Shown here: in pieces, positions 10,972-18,694 of the stretch
Numbering within the stretch: the first letter of the stretch is position 1
Layout: each line of letters opens with the position of its first letter
DNA from: Myceligenerans salitolerans
Lineage (GTDB): Bacteria; Actinomycetota; Actinomycetes; Actinomycetales; Cellulomonadaceae
DNA: 64,000 nucleotides
NCBI RefSeq assembly: GCF_017349295.1
Contig: NZ_JAFMPK010000020.1
Span: forward strand, 1 to 64,000
Direction: 5' to 3'
Notes under the pieces: generated by a model
The model's input: the letters and a program-made list of their open reading frames with translations, nothing else
Databases searched by the model: none
Told to the model about the DNA's origin: nothing
Position numbers and translations under genes: made by a program

Positions 10972-11964
10972 GTGCTCGCCGTCGTCTGCCCTGGACAGGG
11001 CTCACAGTCCCCCGGGATGCTCAGCCCCTGGCTCGAGCTGCCCGGAGTTGCCGACCTGCTCTCCGCCGCCTCGGAGGCCGCCGAGACCGACCTCGCCACC
11101 CACGGCACGACGTCGGACGCGGACACGATCCGCGACACGGCTGTCGCGCAGCCGCTGATCGTCGCGTCGTCGCTCCTCGCGCTCCGCGCCGTCCTGGACG
11201 GCAGAGCGGCGCGCGACGTCGTCGACGTGACGGCGGGCCACTCCGTCGGTGAGCTGGCGGCCGCCGCCGTGGCGGGCGTCGTGTCCGACGCCGGAGCGGC
11301 CGGACTGGTCGCGGTGCGCGCCCGCGCGATGGCGAAGGCCGCCGCGGCGGCGCCGTCGGGCATGAGCGCGGTGGTGGGCGGGAAGCCCGACGAGGTGCTC
11401 GCCGCGATCGAGGCGGCCGGGCTGTGGCCCGCGAACGTCAACGGTGGCGGCCAGGTGGTGGCCGCGGGCGCCCTCGACGGCCTCGCGAAACTGGCCGACA
11501 ACCCGCCCGAGCGCGCCCGCGTCATTCCGCTGCAGGTGGCCGGCGCGTTCCACACGCCCTTCATGGACTCGGCCCGGGAGGAGTTCGAGCGGGCCGTGAC
11601 CGGGTTCCAGGGCGCGGCCGACCCGCTGCTCCCGTTCCTGGCCGACCTCGACGGCACCGCCTACACCGGCGGGACGCACGGTCACGGCACCGCCGCGGAT
11701 GTCCTCTCCCACCTGGCAGCGCAGGTCACGGCACCGGTGCGGTGGGACCTGGTGATGGAGACCCTCGCCGCCCGTGGCGTGACGGCGCTGCTGGAGCTGG
11801 CCCCCGGCGGCGTCCTGACCGGCCTCGCGAAGCGTGGCCTCAAGGACGTGGAGACTCTCGCGGTGAAGTCGCCCGACGACATCGACGCCGCCCGCGACCT
11901 GATCGCCCGCCACAGCGCCGTCGGCGCCGAGTCCGTTGGCACGACCCCCGGAGCAGCACAGTGA
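10972..11964 (+). CDS. fabD: Malonyl-CoA:ACP transacylase
   Basis: A 330-aa cytoplasmic enzyme that moves malonyl groups from CoA to acyl carrier protein, supplying the fatty-acid elongation cycle. The N-terminal GQGSQ motif (residues 8-12) and the nucleophile motif GHSVGE with Ser91 are present. The FHTPFM stretch carries the partner histidine. Length is normal for FabD. GTG 10972 is the start; a TTG nine codons earlier has no support. The 3' end overlaps fabH by 4 bases (GTGA), so the genes are coupled. First gene of the fabD-fabH-acpP-fabF operon. Confidence 0.95.
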   Translation: MLAVVCPGQGSQSPGMLSPWLELPGVADLLSAASEAAETDLATHGTTSDADTIRDTAVAQPLIVASSLLALRAVLDGRAARDVVDVTAGHSVGELAAAAVAGVVSDAGAAGLVAVRARAMAKAAAAAPSGMSAVVGGKPDEVLAAIEAAGLWPANVNGGGQVVAAGALDGLAKLADNPPERARVIPLQVAGAFHTPFMDSAREEFERAVTGFQGAADPLLPFLADLDGTAYTGGTHGHGTAADVLSHLAAQVTAPVRWDLVMETLAARGVTALLELAPGGVLTGLAKRGLKDVETLAVKSPDDIDAARDLIARHSAVGAESVGTTPGAAQ

Positions 11965-12962
11965 CCCTCCTGCAGCAGTCCGAGCCCACCCGCTACTCCC
12001 GCATCCTCGCCATGGGTGCGGAGCGGGGGGAGAACGTCGTCACCAACGACGACATCGCCGGGCCCATCGACTCCTCCGACGAGTGGATCCAGCAGCGTAC
12101 CGGGATCGTCACCCGCCGCCGCGCGGGAGCCGACCGGGACGTGCTCGACCTGTCGGAGGCCGCGGCCCGCAAGGCGCTGGACGCCGCGGGCCTCACCGGC
12201 GCGGACATCGACGCCGTGATCGTCTCGACGATCACGCACATGCACATGACGCCCTCGGCGGCCTCGATCCTCGCCGACCGGCTGGGCGCCACCCCGGCCG
12301 CCGCGTTCGACATCTCGGCCGCCTGCGCCGGGTACACCTACGGCATCGGCCAGGCGGACGCCCTCGTGCGCGCCGGCCTCGCGCGCAACGTGCTGGTGAT
12401 CGGCGCCGAGAAGCTGTCCGAGATCATCGACCCGACCGACCGGTCCATCTCGTTCCTCCTGGGCGACGGTGCCGGCGCGGCGGTCGTCGGGCCGTCGGAC
12501 ACCCCCGGCATCGGTCCGACCGTGTGGGGCTCGGACGGCTCCAAGCACACCGCGATCCGGCAGACCCACTCGTGGCAGGAGTGGCGTGAGGACTCCTCGC
12601 TCGGCTGGCCGACGCTGCGTCAGGACGGACCCACGGTGTTCAAGTGGGCGTCCTTCCAGATGGCTCCCATCGCCGCGAAGGCGATGGCCGACGCCGGTGT
12701 CGCGCCCGAGGACATCCAGGTGTTCGTGCCGCACCAGGCGAACATGCGTATCATCGATCAGCTCGTGAAGCAGCTGAAGCTGCCCGAGTCGGTGGTGGTC
12801 GCCCGTGACATCGCCGACACCGGCAACACGTCGGCCGCCTCGATCCCGCTCGCCACCGTGCGTCTCCTGGAGGAAGGACAGGCCACGTCGGGCGACATCG
12901 CCCTGCAGATCGGCTTCGGCGCCGGACTCGTGTACGCCGCGCAGGTCATCGTCCTGCCGTAA
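11961..12962 (+). CDS. fabH: 3-oxoacyl-ACP synthase III (initiating condensing enzyme)
   Basis: A 333-aa thiolase-fold enzyme that condenses an acyl-CoA primer with malonyl-ACP to start fatty-acid synthesis. The catalytic triad is visible: Cys122 in AACAGY, His258 in PHQAN, and Asn289 in DTGNTSAAS. In actinobacteria FabH usually prefers branched-chain primers, which would give iso and anteiso lipids; specificity here is inferred. The GTG start overlaps the fabD stop by 4 bases. Long upstream in-frame extensions run through fabD in another frame and are not real. Confidence 0.96.
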   Translation: MTLLQQSEPTRYSRILAMGAERGENVVTNDDIAGPIDSSDEWIQQRTGIVTRRRAGADRDVLDLSEAAARKALDAAGLTGADIDAVIVSTITHMHMTPSAASILADRLGATPAAAFDISAACAGYTYGIGQADALVRAGLARNVLVIGAEKLSEIIDPTDRSISFLLGDGAGAAVVGPSDTPGIGPTVWGSDGSKHTAIRQTHSWQEWREDSSLGWPTLRQDGPTVFKWASFQMAPIAAKAMADAGVAPEDIQVFVPHQANMRIIDQLVKQLKLPESVVVARDIADTGNTSAASIPLATVRLLEEGQATSGDIALQIGFGAGLVYAAQVIVLP

Positions 12963-13061
12963 CCTTCGCTTCGTACTGCTCGCCCCGGCGTCGGCCGGGC
13001 CGGGCGGTCACGGCAAGTCCCCCGGGAGCCCCGGCTCCCACCGAGAAGAAAAGGAAGCCCC

Positions 13062-13310
13062 ATGGCCAACACCGAGCAGGAGATCCTCACGGGTCTCGCC
13101 GAGATCGTCGCCGAGGAGACCGGCCTCGACACTGCCGACGTCGCGCTGGAGAAGTCCTTCACCGATGACCTCGACATCGACTCGCTGTCGATGATGACCA
13201 TCGTCACGCACGCCGAGGACAAGTTCGGTGTTCGTATTCCCGACGAGGAGGTCAAGAACCTCGCGACCGTCGGTGACGCCGTGAGCTACATCAAGGGCGC
13301 GCAGGACTGA
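13062..13310 (+). CDS. acpP: Acyl carrier protein
   Basis: An 82-aa acidic four-helix carrier protein. Ser41 in the DIDSLS motif is the 4'-phosphopantetheine attachment site. It carries growing acyl chains between FabD, FabH and FabF. The ATG is preceded by an AAGAAAAGGAAG purine run at about 5-8 bases. It lies 99 bases after fabH and 141 bases before fabF in the same orientation. Confidence 0.97.
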   Translation: MANTEQEILTGLAEIVAEETGLDTADVALEKSFTDDLDIDSLSMMTIVTHAEDKFGVRIPDEEVKNLATVGDAVSYIKGAQD

Positions 13311-13451
13311 CGACGACGGGTCGGCGCCGCGTCGTCGTCCTCGCCCGCATCGCCCGACGGCGGTCCGCCGGTGGCCTGCCGCAGCGCAGGCCGTCCGGAC
13401 CGCCGTCGGACATCATCTTCCACCGCACCACCTAGCCAGGAGCCAGACCCC

Positions 13452-14696
13452 ATGACCTCCGCACGCGACGTCGTCGTCACCGGCCTCGGCGCCACCACTC
13501 CGCTCGGCGGGGACGTGCCCTCCACCTGGGAGGCCGCGCTCGCCGGGAAGTCCGGTGCGCGCACCATGGACAACGACTGGGCCGAGCGCTACGAGATCCC
13601 CGTGAACTTCGCGGCGACCATCAAGGTCAAGCCGGAAGAGGTCCTCAAGCGGCCGGAGCTCAAGCGCATGGACCCGTCGGCCCAGTACGCGGTGATCGCC
13701 GCGCGCGAGGCGTGGAAGGACGCCGGGGAGCCCGAGATCGACGGCGAACGGCTGGGGTCGGTCGTGTCGTCCGGCATCGGTGGCGTCTGGACCCTGCTCG
13801 ACGGCTGGGACACACTGCGTGAGCGCGGCGCCCGCCGCCTGCTGCCCATGACCGTCCCGATGCTCATGCCGAACTCGCCGACCGCGTTCGTGTCGCTCGA
13901 CCTGGGTGCCAAGGCCGGCTCCCACGCGCTCGTGTCGGCCTGCGCCTCGGGGGCCGAGGCCATCGGCTACGGCGCGGAGATGATCCGGTCCGGCCGGGCC
14001 GACGTCGTCGTCGCCGGAGGCACCGAGGCCACGATCCACCCGATGCCGATCGCGGCCTTCGCCGCGTCCCGCACGCTGTCGTTGCGCAACGACGATCCCG
14101 AGGGCGCCTCCCGCCCGTACGACGTCGACCGTGACGGCTTCGTCGTCGGCGAGGGCGCGGCCGTGGTGGTGCTGGAGAGCGCCGAGCACGCCGCCGCACG
14201 TGGCGCTCGGGCGTACGCGAAGATCGGCGGCGTCGGGCTGTCGTCCGACGCCTACCACATCACCTCGCCGGACCCCGACGGCACGGGTCAGGTCGCCGCG
14301 ATGCGGGCGGCGCTGGAGGATGCCGGAGCCGACGGTGCCGACGTCGTACACGTCAACGCCCACGCCACGTCGACCAAGGTGGGTGACCTCACCGAGACGG
14401 CGTCGATCCGGCGCCTGTTCGGAAGCGACGCCGACCACGTGCAGCTGTCCGCGACGAAGTCCATGACGGGTCACCTGCTCGGCGGCGCGGGCGCGCTCGA
14501 GACGGTGTTCACGGTGAAGGCGATCGCCGACCGGCTCGCCCCGCCGACCATCAACGTCGCCAACCCCGACCCGGAACTCCAGGTCCCCCTGGTACGGGAC
14601 GAGCCCGCGAAGCTCCCCGGCGGCGACATCGCGGCGATCAACAACTCGTTCGGCTTCGGCGGGCACAACGTGGCGCTGCTGGTGCAGAACGCCTGA
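13452..14696 (+). CDS. fabF: 3-oxoacyl-ACP synthase II
   Basis: A 414-aa condensing enzyme that elongates acyl-ACP with malonyl-ACP. Cys164 lies in the SACASGAEA nucleophile motif. The two catalytic histidines lie in VNAHATSTKVGD and KSMTGHLLGG, and the C-terminus carries NNSFGFGGHNV. Length and motifs are those of KAS II. The ATG at 13452 has AGGAG about 10 bases upstream. It is the last gene of the fatty-acid operon, closed by a strong bidirectional hairpin at 14727-14758. Confidence 0.96.
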   Translation: MTSARDVVVTGLGATTPLGGDVPSTWEAALAGKSGARTMDNDWAERYEIPVNFAATIKVKPEEVLKRPELKRMDPSAQYAVIAAREAWKDAGEPEIDGERLGSVVSSGIGGVWTLLDGWDTLRERGARRLLPMTVPMLMPNSPTAFVSLDLGAKAGSHALVSACASGAEAIGYGAEMIRSGRADVVVAGGTEATIHPMPIAAFAASRTLSLRNDDPEGASRPYDVDRDGFVVGEGAAVVVLESAEHAAARGARAYAKIGGVGLSSDAYHITSPDPDGTGQVAAMRAALEDAGADGADVVHVNAHATSTKVGDLTETASIRRLFGSDADHVQLSATKSMTGHLLGGAGALETVFTVKAIADRLAPPTINVANPDPELQVPLVRDEPAKLPGGDIAAINNSFGFGGHNVALLVQNA

Positions 14697-14726
14697 CGGA
14701 CGACCACGAAGCCCCGCGACCACGAG

Positions 14727-14758
14727 GCCCCGGTCCGCGATCTCTCGCGGACCGGGGC
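14727..14758. terminator. Bidirectional terminator fabF / DUF3145
   Basis: A perfect 14-bp stem (14727-14740 with 14745-14758) with a TCTC loop lies between the convergent fabF and DUF3145 genes, 30 bases past the fabF stop and about 40 past the other. Confidence 0.85.
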
Positions 14759-14799
14759 TCGGTCGTCGTGACGCCGTGGGGTGGGCGGCCGGCTCGCCG

Positions 14800-15297
14800 T
14801 CAGCCGACCTGGTGCAGCCAGCGGACCGGCGCACCGGCCCCCGCCTGGCGGAACGGCTCCAGTTCGTCGTCCCACGCCGCGCCCAGGGCGAGGTCGAGCG
14901 CGTCCCGCACCGCGCGCGGGTCGCCGTGGTCGAGCGCGGCCCGTACCCGGTCCTCGGGGATGACGATGTTGCCATGGACATCCGTCATGGCATGGAAGAT
15001 ACCGAGGTCCGGAGTGTGCGACCATCGGGCGCCGTCGGCGCCCTGGCTCGGTTCCTCCGTCACCTCGTACCGCAGGTGGTCCCAGCCGCGCAGGGCGGAC
15101 GCGATCCTGGCGCCCGTCCCCTGCGGCCCCTGCCACGAGTATTCAGTTCTGTAGAGCCCGCGCCCCGCGGGTTGAGGTGTCCAGTCCATGGTGACCCGGA
15201 GGTCCAGGACACCGCCTGCCTGCCACTCGATATGCGGACAGAGGGCACGGGGCGCAGAATGCACGAACAGCACGCCACGAACAATTCCGCCGGCCAT
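14800..15297 (-). CDS. DUF3145 family protein
   Basis: A 165-aa soluble protein of the actinobacterial DUF3145 family; function unknown. It begins MAGGIVRGVLFVHSAPRALC and contains GLYRTEYSWQGPQGTGARIA and the stretch VTEEPSQGADGARW, all characteristic. No catalytic motif or membrane segment is visible. The ATG has AGGGAGGA upstream. Its position beside fabF is one I recall as frequent in this phylum, so a link to lipid metabolism is possible but unproven. It converges on fabF. Confidence 0.85.
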   Translation of the reverse strand: MAGGIVRGVLFVHSAPRALCPHIEWQAGGVLDLRVTMDWTPQPAGRGLYRTEYSWQGPQGTGARIASALRGWDHLRYEVTEEPSQGADGARWSHTPDLGIFHAMTDVHGNIVIPEDRVRAALDHGDPRAVRDALDLALGAAWDDELEPFRQAGAGAPVRWLHQVG

Positions 15298-15512
15298 GTC
15301 TTCCTCCCTGGTCGAGGCACGTCTTCCCCTACGTCCTCACCGGGCGGTGGCGCTGTGGCCGAGCGTCATGCGTGGTGTCCAGGTGCACTACTGCGTCCGC
15401 TGCCCATCCTGCACGACTCCCCGGCCCGGCGCACGCGAAGTAACGCGTTTGCGGCGAGAAATTTCACCTTTCCACCAACTTTCCGTTCCACATTACCGCT
15501 TTAACGGACTTT

Positions 15513-15528
15513 TTGGACCATCGTCCAA
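15513..15528. promoter_or_regulatory. Perfect dyad in AT-rich gap between def and DUF3145 gene
   Basis: TTGGAC and GTCCAA flank CATC. The dyad stands 17 bases past the def stop in the most AT-rich stretch of the window (about 15440-15540). It could be an operator for the DUF3145 gene or a weak def terminator; the run of T on the plus strand would favour the plus direction, where no gene ends. The gap 15298-15544 holds nothing else I can support. Confidence 0.4.
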
Positions 15529-15544
15529 GTCAAGAACAGGTGAA

Positions 15545-16030
15545 TCAGAGCCGTGCACGCAACTCGCGCATGGCCTCCTTGCGGGCCTCGCGTTCGAGCC
15601 GGTCCAGGTACAGCTTGCCGTCGAGGTGGTCGCACTCGTGCTGCAGGCAGCGCGCCATCAGCCCCTCCCCGGAGACCTCCACCTCGTTGCCGTCCAGGTC
15701 CGTGCCCACCACGCGCGCGTAGTTCGCGCGGACGGTCGGGTACCAGAGGTTCGGGACGGACAGGCACCCCTCGCCGCCGTCCTGCGTCTCCTCCCCCAGT
15801 TCGACGATGCTGGGGTTCAGGACGTACCCGATCTCGCCCTCGATGTTCCACGAGAACGCGCGCAGGCTGACCCCGATCTGGTTCGCCGCCAGGCCGGCGC
15901 GCCCCTCGGCGTCCACGGTCTCCACGAGGTCGGCCACGAGACCGCGTACGCGATCGTCCACGGTGGTGATCCGGTCGCAGGGGGTCCGCAGGACAGGGTC
16001 GGGCATCACCCGGATCTCACGCATCGCCAT
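15545..16030 (-). CDS. def: Peptide deformylase
   Basis: A 161-aa metalloprotease that removes the formyl group from nascent protein N-termini at the ribosome. The three defining motifs are intact: AGLAANQIG (residues 45-53), EGCLS with Cys89, and HECDH with His131, Glu132 and His135. These bind Fe(II) and activate water. The ATG at 16030 is chosen; a second ATG lies two codons later. GAATCT six bases before the start suggests a leaderless mRNA, with lower confidence than for other genes. The upstream DNA holds the GCGACCACGCCAT repeat cluster. Confidence 0.94.
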   Translation of the reverse strand: MAMREIRVMPDPVLRTPCDRITTVDDRVRGLVADLVETVDAEGRAGLAANQIGVSLRAFSWNIEGEIGYVLNPSIVELGEETQDGGEGCLSVPNLWYPTVRANYARVVGTDLDGNEVEVSGEGLMARCLQHECDHLDGKLYLDRLEREARKEAMRELRARL

Positions 16031-16121
16031 GGACGCAGATTCTTCCACGTCACACCGACAGTCCGTACACGCCCGGTGATGCACCGCCGCGCCGCCGCGA
16101 CACCCCGCCATTTCGGTCCCG

Positions 16122-16265
16122 GCGACCACGCCATTTCGAGGCCAAGAACCTGCGATCCCTGTCCCGCGACCACGCCATGTCGCCGCGGCGACCACGCCAT
16201 GCCGGCCGCGACCACGCCATTGCAGGCCGTGGAAGCGCGGCCACACCCGCAAGATGGCGTGGTCG
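16122..16265. repeat. Dispersed GCGACCACGCCAT repeat cluster, locus 1
   Basis: Four direct copies of GCGACCACGCCAT lie at 16122-16134, 16166-16178, 16188-16200 and 16208-16220, and one inverted ATGGCGTGGTCG lies at 16254-16265. A degenerate copy is at about 16098-16116. Spacers differ in length and sequence. The same core is amplified at 46406-46677. The cluster fills the gap between the rtcB 3' end and the def start. Confidence 0.8.
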
Positions 16266-16363
16266 ACGGCCGGGGCACGAGGGCGCACACCGGCCCGGAG
16301 GGCGACGGGTGGGGTGCGGGGCGAGGGTGACGCCGGGGGCGGGGCGGGTGGGGCGAAGTTGCG

Positions 16364-17599
16364 TCAGCCCTTGACGCAGAGGATCGTGCGCAACCGCGCG
16401 ACGACCTCGACGAGGTCGGACTGCGCCGCGATCACGGCGTCCAGGTCCTTGTAGGCGCCCGGGATCTCGTCCAGCACGCCCAGGTCCTTCCGGCACTCGA
16501 CGCCGGCGGTCTGAGCGGCCAGGTCGTCGAGTGTGAACTCCTTCTTCGCCCGGTTCCGTGACATCTTCCGACCCGCGCCGTGTGACGCCGACCAGTACGA
16601 CCGCGAGTTCCCCAGGCCACGCACCACGTAGGAGCCGGTCCCCATGGAACCCGGGATGAGGCCCAGGTCCCCGCGGCCCGCCCGGATCGCGCCCTTGCGG
16701 GTGACGATCAGCTCCGCGCCGTCGATCTGCTCACGCGCCACGTAGTTGTGGTGCACGTTCACGCCCCCGTCGAACCGCAGCGCGCCGTCGGCGTCGAGGT
16801 CCGGGAACTGCTCCCGCACCGCCTGCACCGCGAGCGACATCATCACGGCCCGGGAGCGGGCGGCGTAGTCCTGCGCCCACCACAGGTCGTTCAGGTAGGC
16901 GTCCATCTCCGGCGTACCGGCGAGGAACACGGCGAGCTCCCGGTCGACCAGGCCGCGGTTGTGGTCGAGGCGCTTCGCGATGCCGACGTGCTGCTCGGCG
17001 AGGGACTTGCCGATGTTGCGGGAACCGGAGTGGAGCTGGAGCCAGACACGGCCGTCCTGGTCGAGGCAGAGCTCGACGAAGTGGTTACCGCCGCCCAGCG
17101 TCCCGAGCTGCTTCCGCGCCCGCGTCTCGAGCTGACGCACCCTCGGGTGGAGCGACTGGAACCGGTCCCAGAACTTCTGCTCGCCCCGCAGCCGCTCCCG
17201 GCCGCCGGATCCGGCGACGGGCCGCAGACGCCGCAGGTCGACGGGCTCGTCATGGGCGGTGAACCCGACGGGAATCGCCGCCTCGATCCGGGACCGCAGC
17301 CGCGACAGGTCGTCGGGCAGGTCGTCCGCGGTGAGCGAGGTCCGCACCCCGATCATGCCGCAGCCGATGTCCACGCCGACGGCGTTGGGCGACACGGCGT
17401 CGCGCATGGCGATCACCGAGCCGACGGTCGCTCCCTTGCCCAGGTGGACGTCCGGCATGACGCGCACGCCCTCGACCCAGGGCAGCGCCGAGATGTTGCG
17501 GAGCTGGTTCAGGGCGGCGTGGTCGACGTCGTGCTCGTGGGCCCACATGAGGGTCTCGGCCCGGGCGCCGGAAAGCGCGACCGGGAAGGCGGTGGACAT
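16364..17599 (-). CDS. rtcB: RtcB-type RNA ligase
   Basis: A 411-aa Mn2+/GTP-dependent RNA ligase that joins 2',3'-cyclic phosphate and 5'-OH RNA ends. Family motifs are all present: MPDVHLGKGATVGSV, the metal-site Cys in VDIGCGMIGV, LGGGNHFVEL, HSGSRNIGK, GSMGTGSYVV, and SHGAGRKMSR, whose histidine is guanylylated in studied RtcB enzymes. The ATG at 17599 has AGGAGA 5 bases upstream. Bacterial RtcB is used in tRNA and rRNA repair; two tRNA genes lie just upstream here, but no archease, RtcA or RtcR gene does. The sequence before 17599 in the same frame is Arg/Pro-rich noise. Confidence 0.95.
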   Translation of the reverse strand: MSTAFPVALSGARAETLMWAHEHDVDHAALNQLRNISALPWVEGVRVMPDVHLGKGATVGSVIAMRDAVSPNAVGVDIGCGMIGVRTSLTADDLPDDLSRLRSRIEAAIPVGFTAHDEPVDLRRLRPVAGSGGRERLRGEQKFWDRFQSLHPRVRQLETRARKQLGTLGGGNHFVELCLDQDGRVWLQLHSGSRNIGKSLAEQHVGIAKRLDHNRGLVDRELAVFLAGTPEMDAYLNDLWWAQDYAARSRAVMMSLAVQAVREQFPDLDADGALRFDGGVNVHHNYVAREQIDGAELIVTRKGAIRAGRGDLGLIPGSMGTGSYVVRGLGNSRSYWSASHGAGRKMSRNRAKKEFTLDDLAAQTAGVECRKDLGVLDEIPGAYKDLDAVIAAQSDLVEVVARLRTILCVKG

Positions 17600-17758
17600 G
17601 CTTCTCCTGCTTTCGTCTCGGGATCGGCACCGGAACCTCCGGCCGGGGCCGGCGACAGTCGCCGCGGGCCGTGCCGCGCGGGCACGTGGCGGCGTGCCGC
17701 TGAGGCACCGTAGGGGAGCTGCCGTGCTGGGCACCACGGATTTATCGGCTCCGCGAGG

Positions 17759-17764
17759 TAGGCT
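17759..17764 (+). promoter_or_regulatory. -10 element of CAT tRNA
   Basis: TAGGCT lies 49 bases before the tRNA at 17813 in an otherwise non-coding stretch upstream of rtcB. No strong -35 is visible. Confidence 0.4.
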
Positions 17765-17812
17765 CCTCCTCGCGGCACCCGCCGGCCCGGAAGGGCGTCC
17801 GGGTCGCCGCAC

Positions 17813-17886
17813 GCCCCGTTAGCTCAGTCGGTCAGAGCAGCGGACTCATAATCCGTCGGTCCTGGGTTCAAGTCCCAGACGGGGCA
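17813..17886 (+). tRNA. tRNA with CAT anticodon (elongator Met or Ile2)
   Basis: A 74-base cloverleaf. The acceptor GCCCCGT pairs with ACGGGGC. The D arm is GCTC/GAGC, the anticodon loop is CTCATAA, and the T arm is CTGGG/CCCAG with loop TTCAAGT. It is not the initiator, because the first acceptor pair is a normal G-C and the anticodon stem lacks three G-C pairs. Met-elongator and Ile2 (lysidine-modified) tRNAs share this anticodon. The TTAGCTCAGT and TTCAAGTCC segments resemble Ile2, but I cannot decide by eye. Confidence 0.92.
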
Positions 17887-17905
17887 CCCGGTCAGGGAAA
17901 CGGCG

Positions 17906-17933
17906 AAGGCCGGGACCGCAGGGTCCCGGCCTT
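17906..17933. terminator. Bidirectional terminator between two tRNAs
   Basis: A perfect 12-bp stem AAGGCCGGGACC/GGTCCCGGCCTT with loop GCAG is followed by CTTTCC on the plus strand. It separates the convergent CAT tRNA and tRNA-Asn. Confidence 0.85.
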
Positions 17934-17943
17934 CTTTCCGCTG

Positions 17944-18016
17944 CTCCCCCGACTGGACTTGAACCAGTGACCTGCCGATTAACAGTCGGACGCTCTGCCA
18001 GCTGAGCTACGGGGGA
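17944..18016 (-). tRNA. tRNA-Asn (anticodon GUU)
   Basis: On the minus strand a 73-base cloverleaf has acceptor TCCCCCG pairing with CGGGGGA, D arm GCTC/GAGC, anticodon loop CTGTTAA (GTT, reads AAC/AAU), and T loop TTCAAGT. The discriminator is G and no CCA is encoded. The outermost anticodon-stem pair is T-C, a mismatch. AGAGTA at 18057-18062 (TACTCT on the minus strand) is a plausible -10. Confidence 0.92.
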
Positions 18017-18174
18017 TCGTGCCGCCTGTCCGGTGTCCCGCCCGGCGACCTGCAAAAGAGTAGCAGGTCCGGCGCGGTGAGCCCGAATCCAAATCCGCGC
18101 GGCCCCGAGCGACGTCCATCACATCACCGCCGAGCGCGGTGGGAACCCGCGACCCGGTGGAACCACCGGCCGGC

Positions 18175-18681
18175 TCACTCCGGCAGACCGACGGCGGACC
18201 GGGCCCGGGCCTCGGCCGCGTCGACCGCGGCGGCGACGGACGGATCGCTCAGGTCGAGGTCCGCGCCCCCCACCACCTGGGAGAACATCTCCCCGTTCGC
18301 CCGGCGGCGCACGGCGACCCGTGCGGACCGCCCACCCGGCAGGTTCACCGGGGCGGCGTGCACCACCGACCACTGCACCCGCTCACGCAGGGTCTGGGGG
18401 AAGGAGGAGCGTCCCCTGGTCACCAGCCGGAGCACCAGCGGAGGGCCGCCGTCGACCCACTCCACCGTGATGGTGGCGCTCTCCGGATCGGCGGTCGCGC
18501 GATCGACGTCGCACCACTCCCGGTCCACGGTGACCTCGCCGCCGCTCTCCACGACGAGTGCGGACCGGGAAGCGACCGCCCAGCCGCCGTCGCCGAGCTC
18601 GGCACGTGCCAGCGGCCGGTCGGTCCCGTGCTCGCGCAGGGCGGCGCGGACGGCCTCGGGCAGGCGCAGGAACATCTCCAT
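18175..18681 (-). CDS. Conserved-looking hypothetical protein
   Basis: A 168-aa soluble protein I do not recognise. The N-terminus (MFLRLPEAVRAALREHG) is helical. Then come alternating beta segments such as WAVASRSALVV, ESATITVEWVDGGPPLVLRL and WSVVHAAPVNLPGGRSARVAVRR, ending in a helix SVAAAVDAAEARARSAVGLPE. The beta-strand order with a final helix is reminiscent of a PH-like fold, which is speculative. No signal peptide or membrane segment. The ATG at 18681 is chosen because TAGCGT ends 7 bases upstream, giving a leaderless start 10 bases past the AI-2E permease stop. A second ATG lies two codons later. Confidence 0.65.
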   Translation of the reverse strand: MEMFLRLPEAVRAALREHGTDRPLARAELGDGGWAVASRSALVVESGGEVTVDREWCDVDRATADPESATITVEWVDGGPPLVLRLVTRGRSSFPQTLRERVQWSVVHAAPVNLPGGRSARVAVRRRANGEMFSQVVGGADLDLSDPSVAAAVDAAEARARSAVGLPE

Positions 18682-18688
18682 GAACGCC

Positions 18689-18694
18689 ACGCTA
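18689..18694 (-). promoter_or_regulatory. -10 element overlapping the upstream stop codon
   Basis: TAGCGT on the minus strand stands 7 bases before ATG 18681. Its TAG (18694-18692) is also the stop codon of the AI-2E permease gene. The small downstream gene may thus have its own leaderless transcript in addition to readthrough. Confidence 0.5.

Noticed and set aside
11424-11960. N-terminal extension of fabH through fabD
   Set aside because: The extension is an out-of-frame reading of fabD; the GTGA overlap and FabH N-terminus place the start at 11961.
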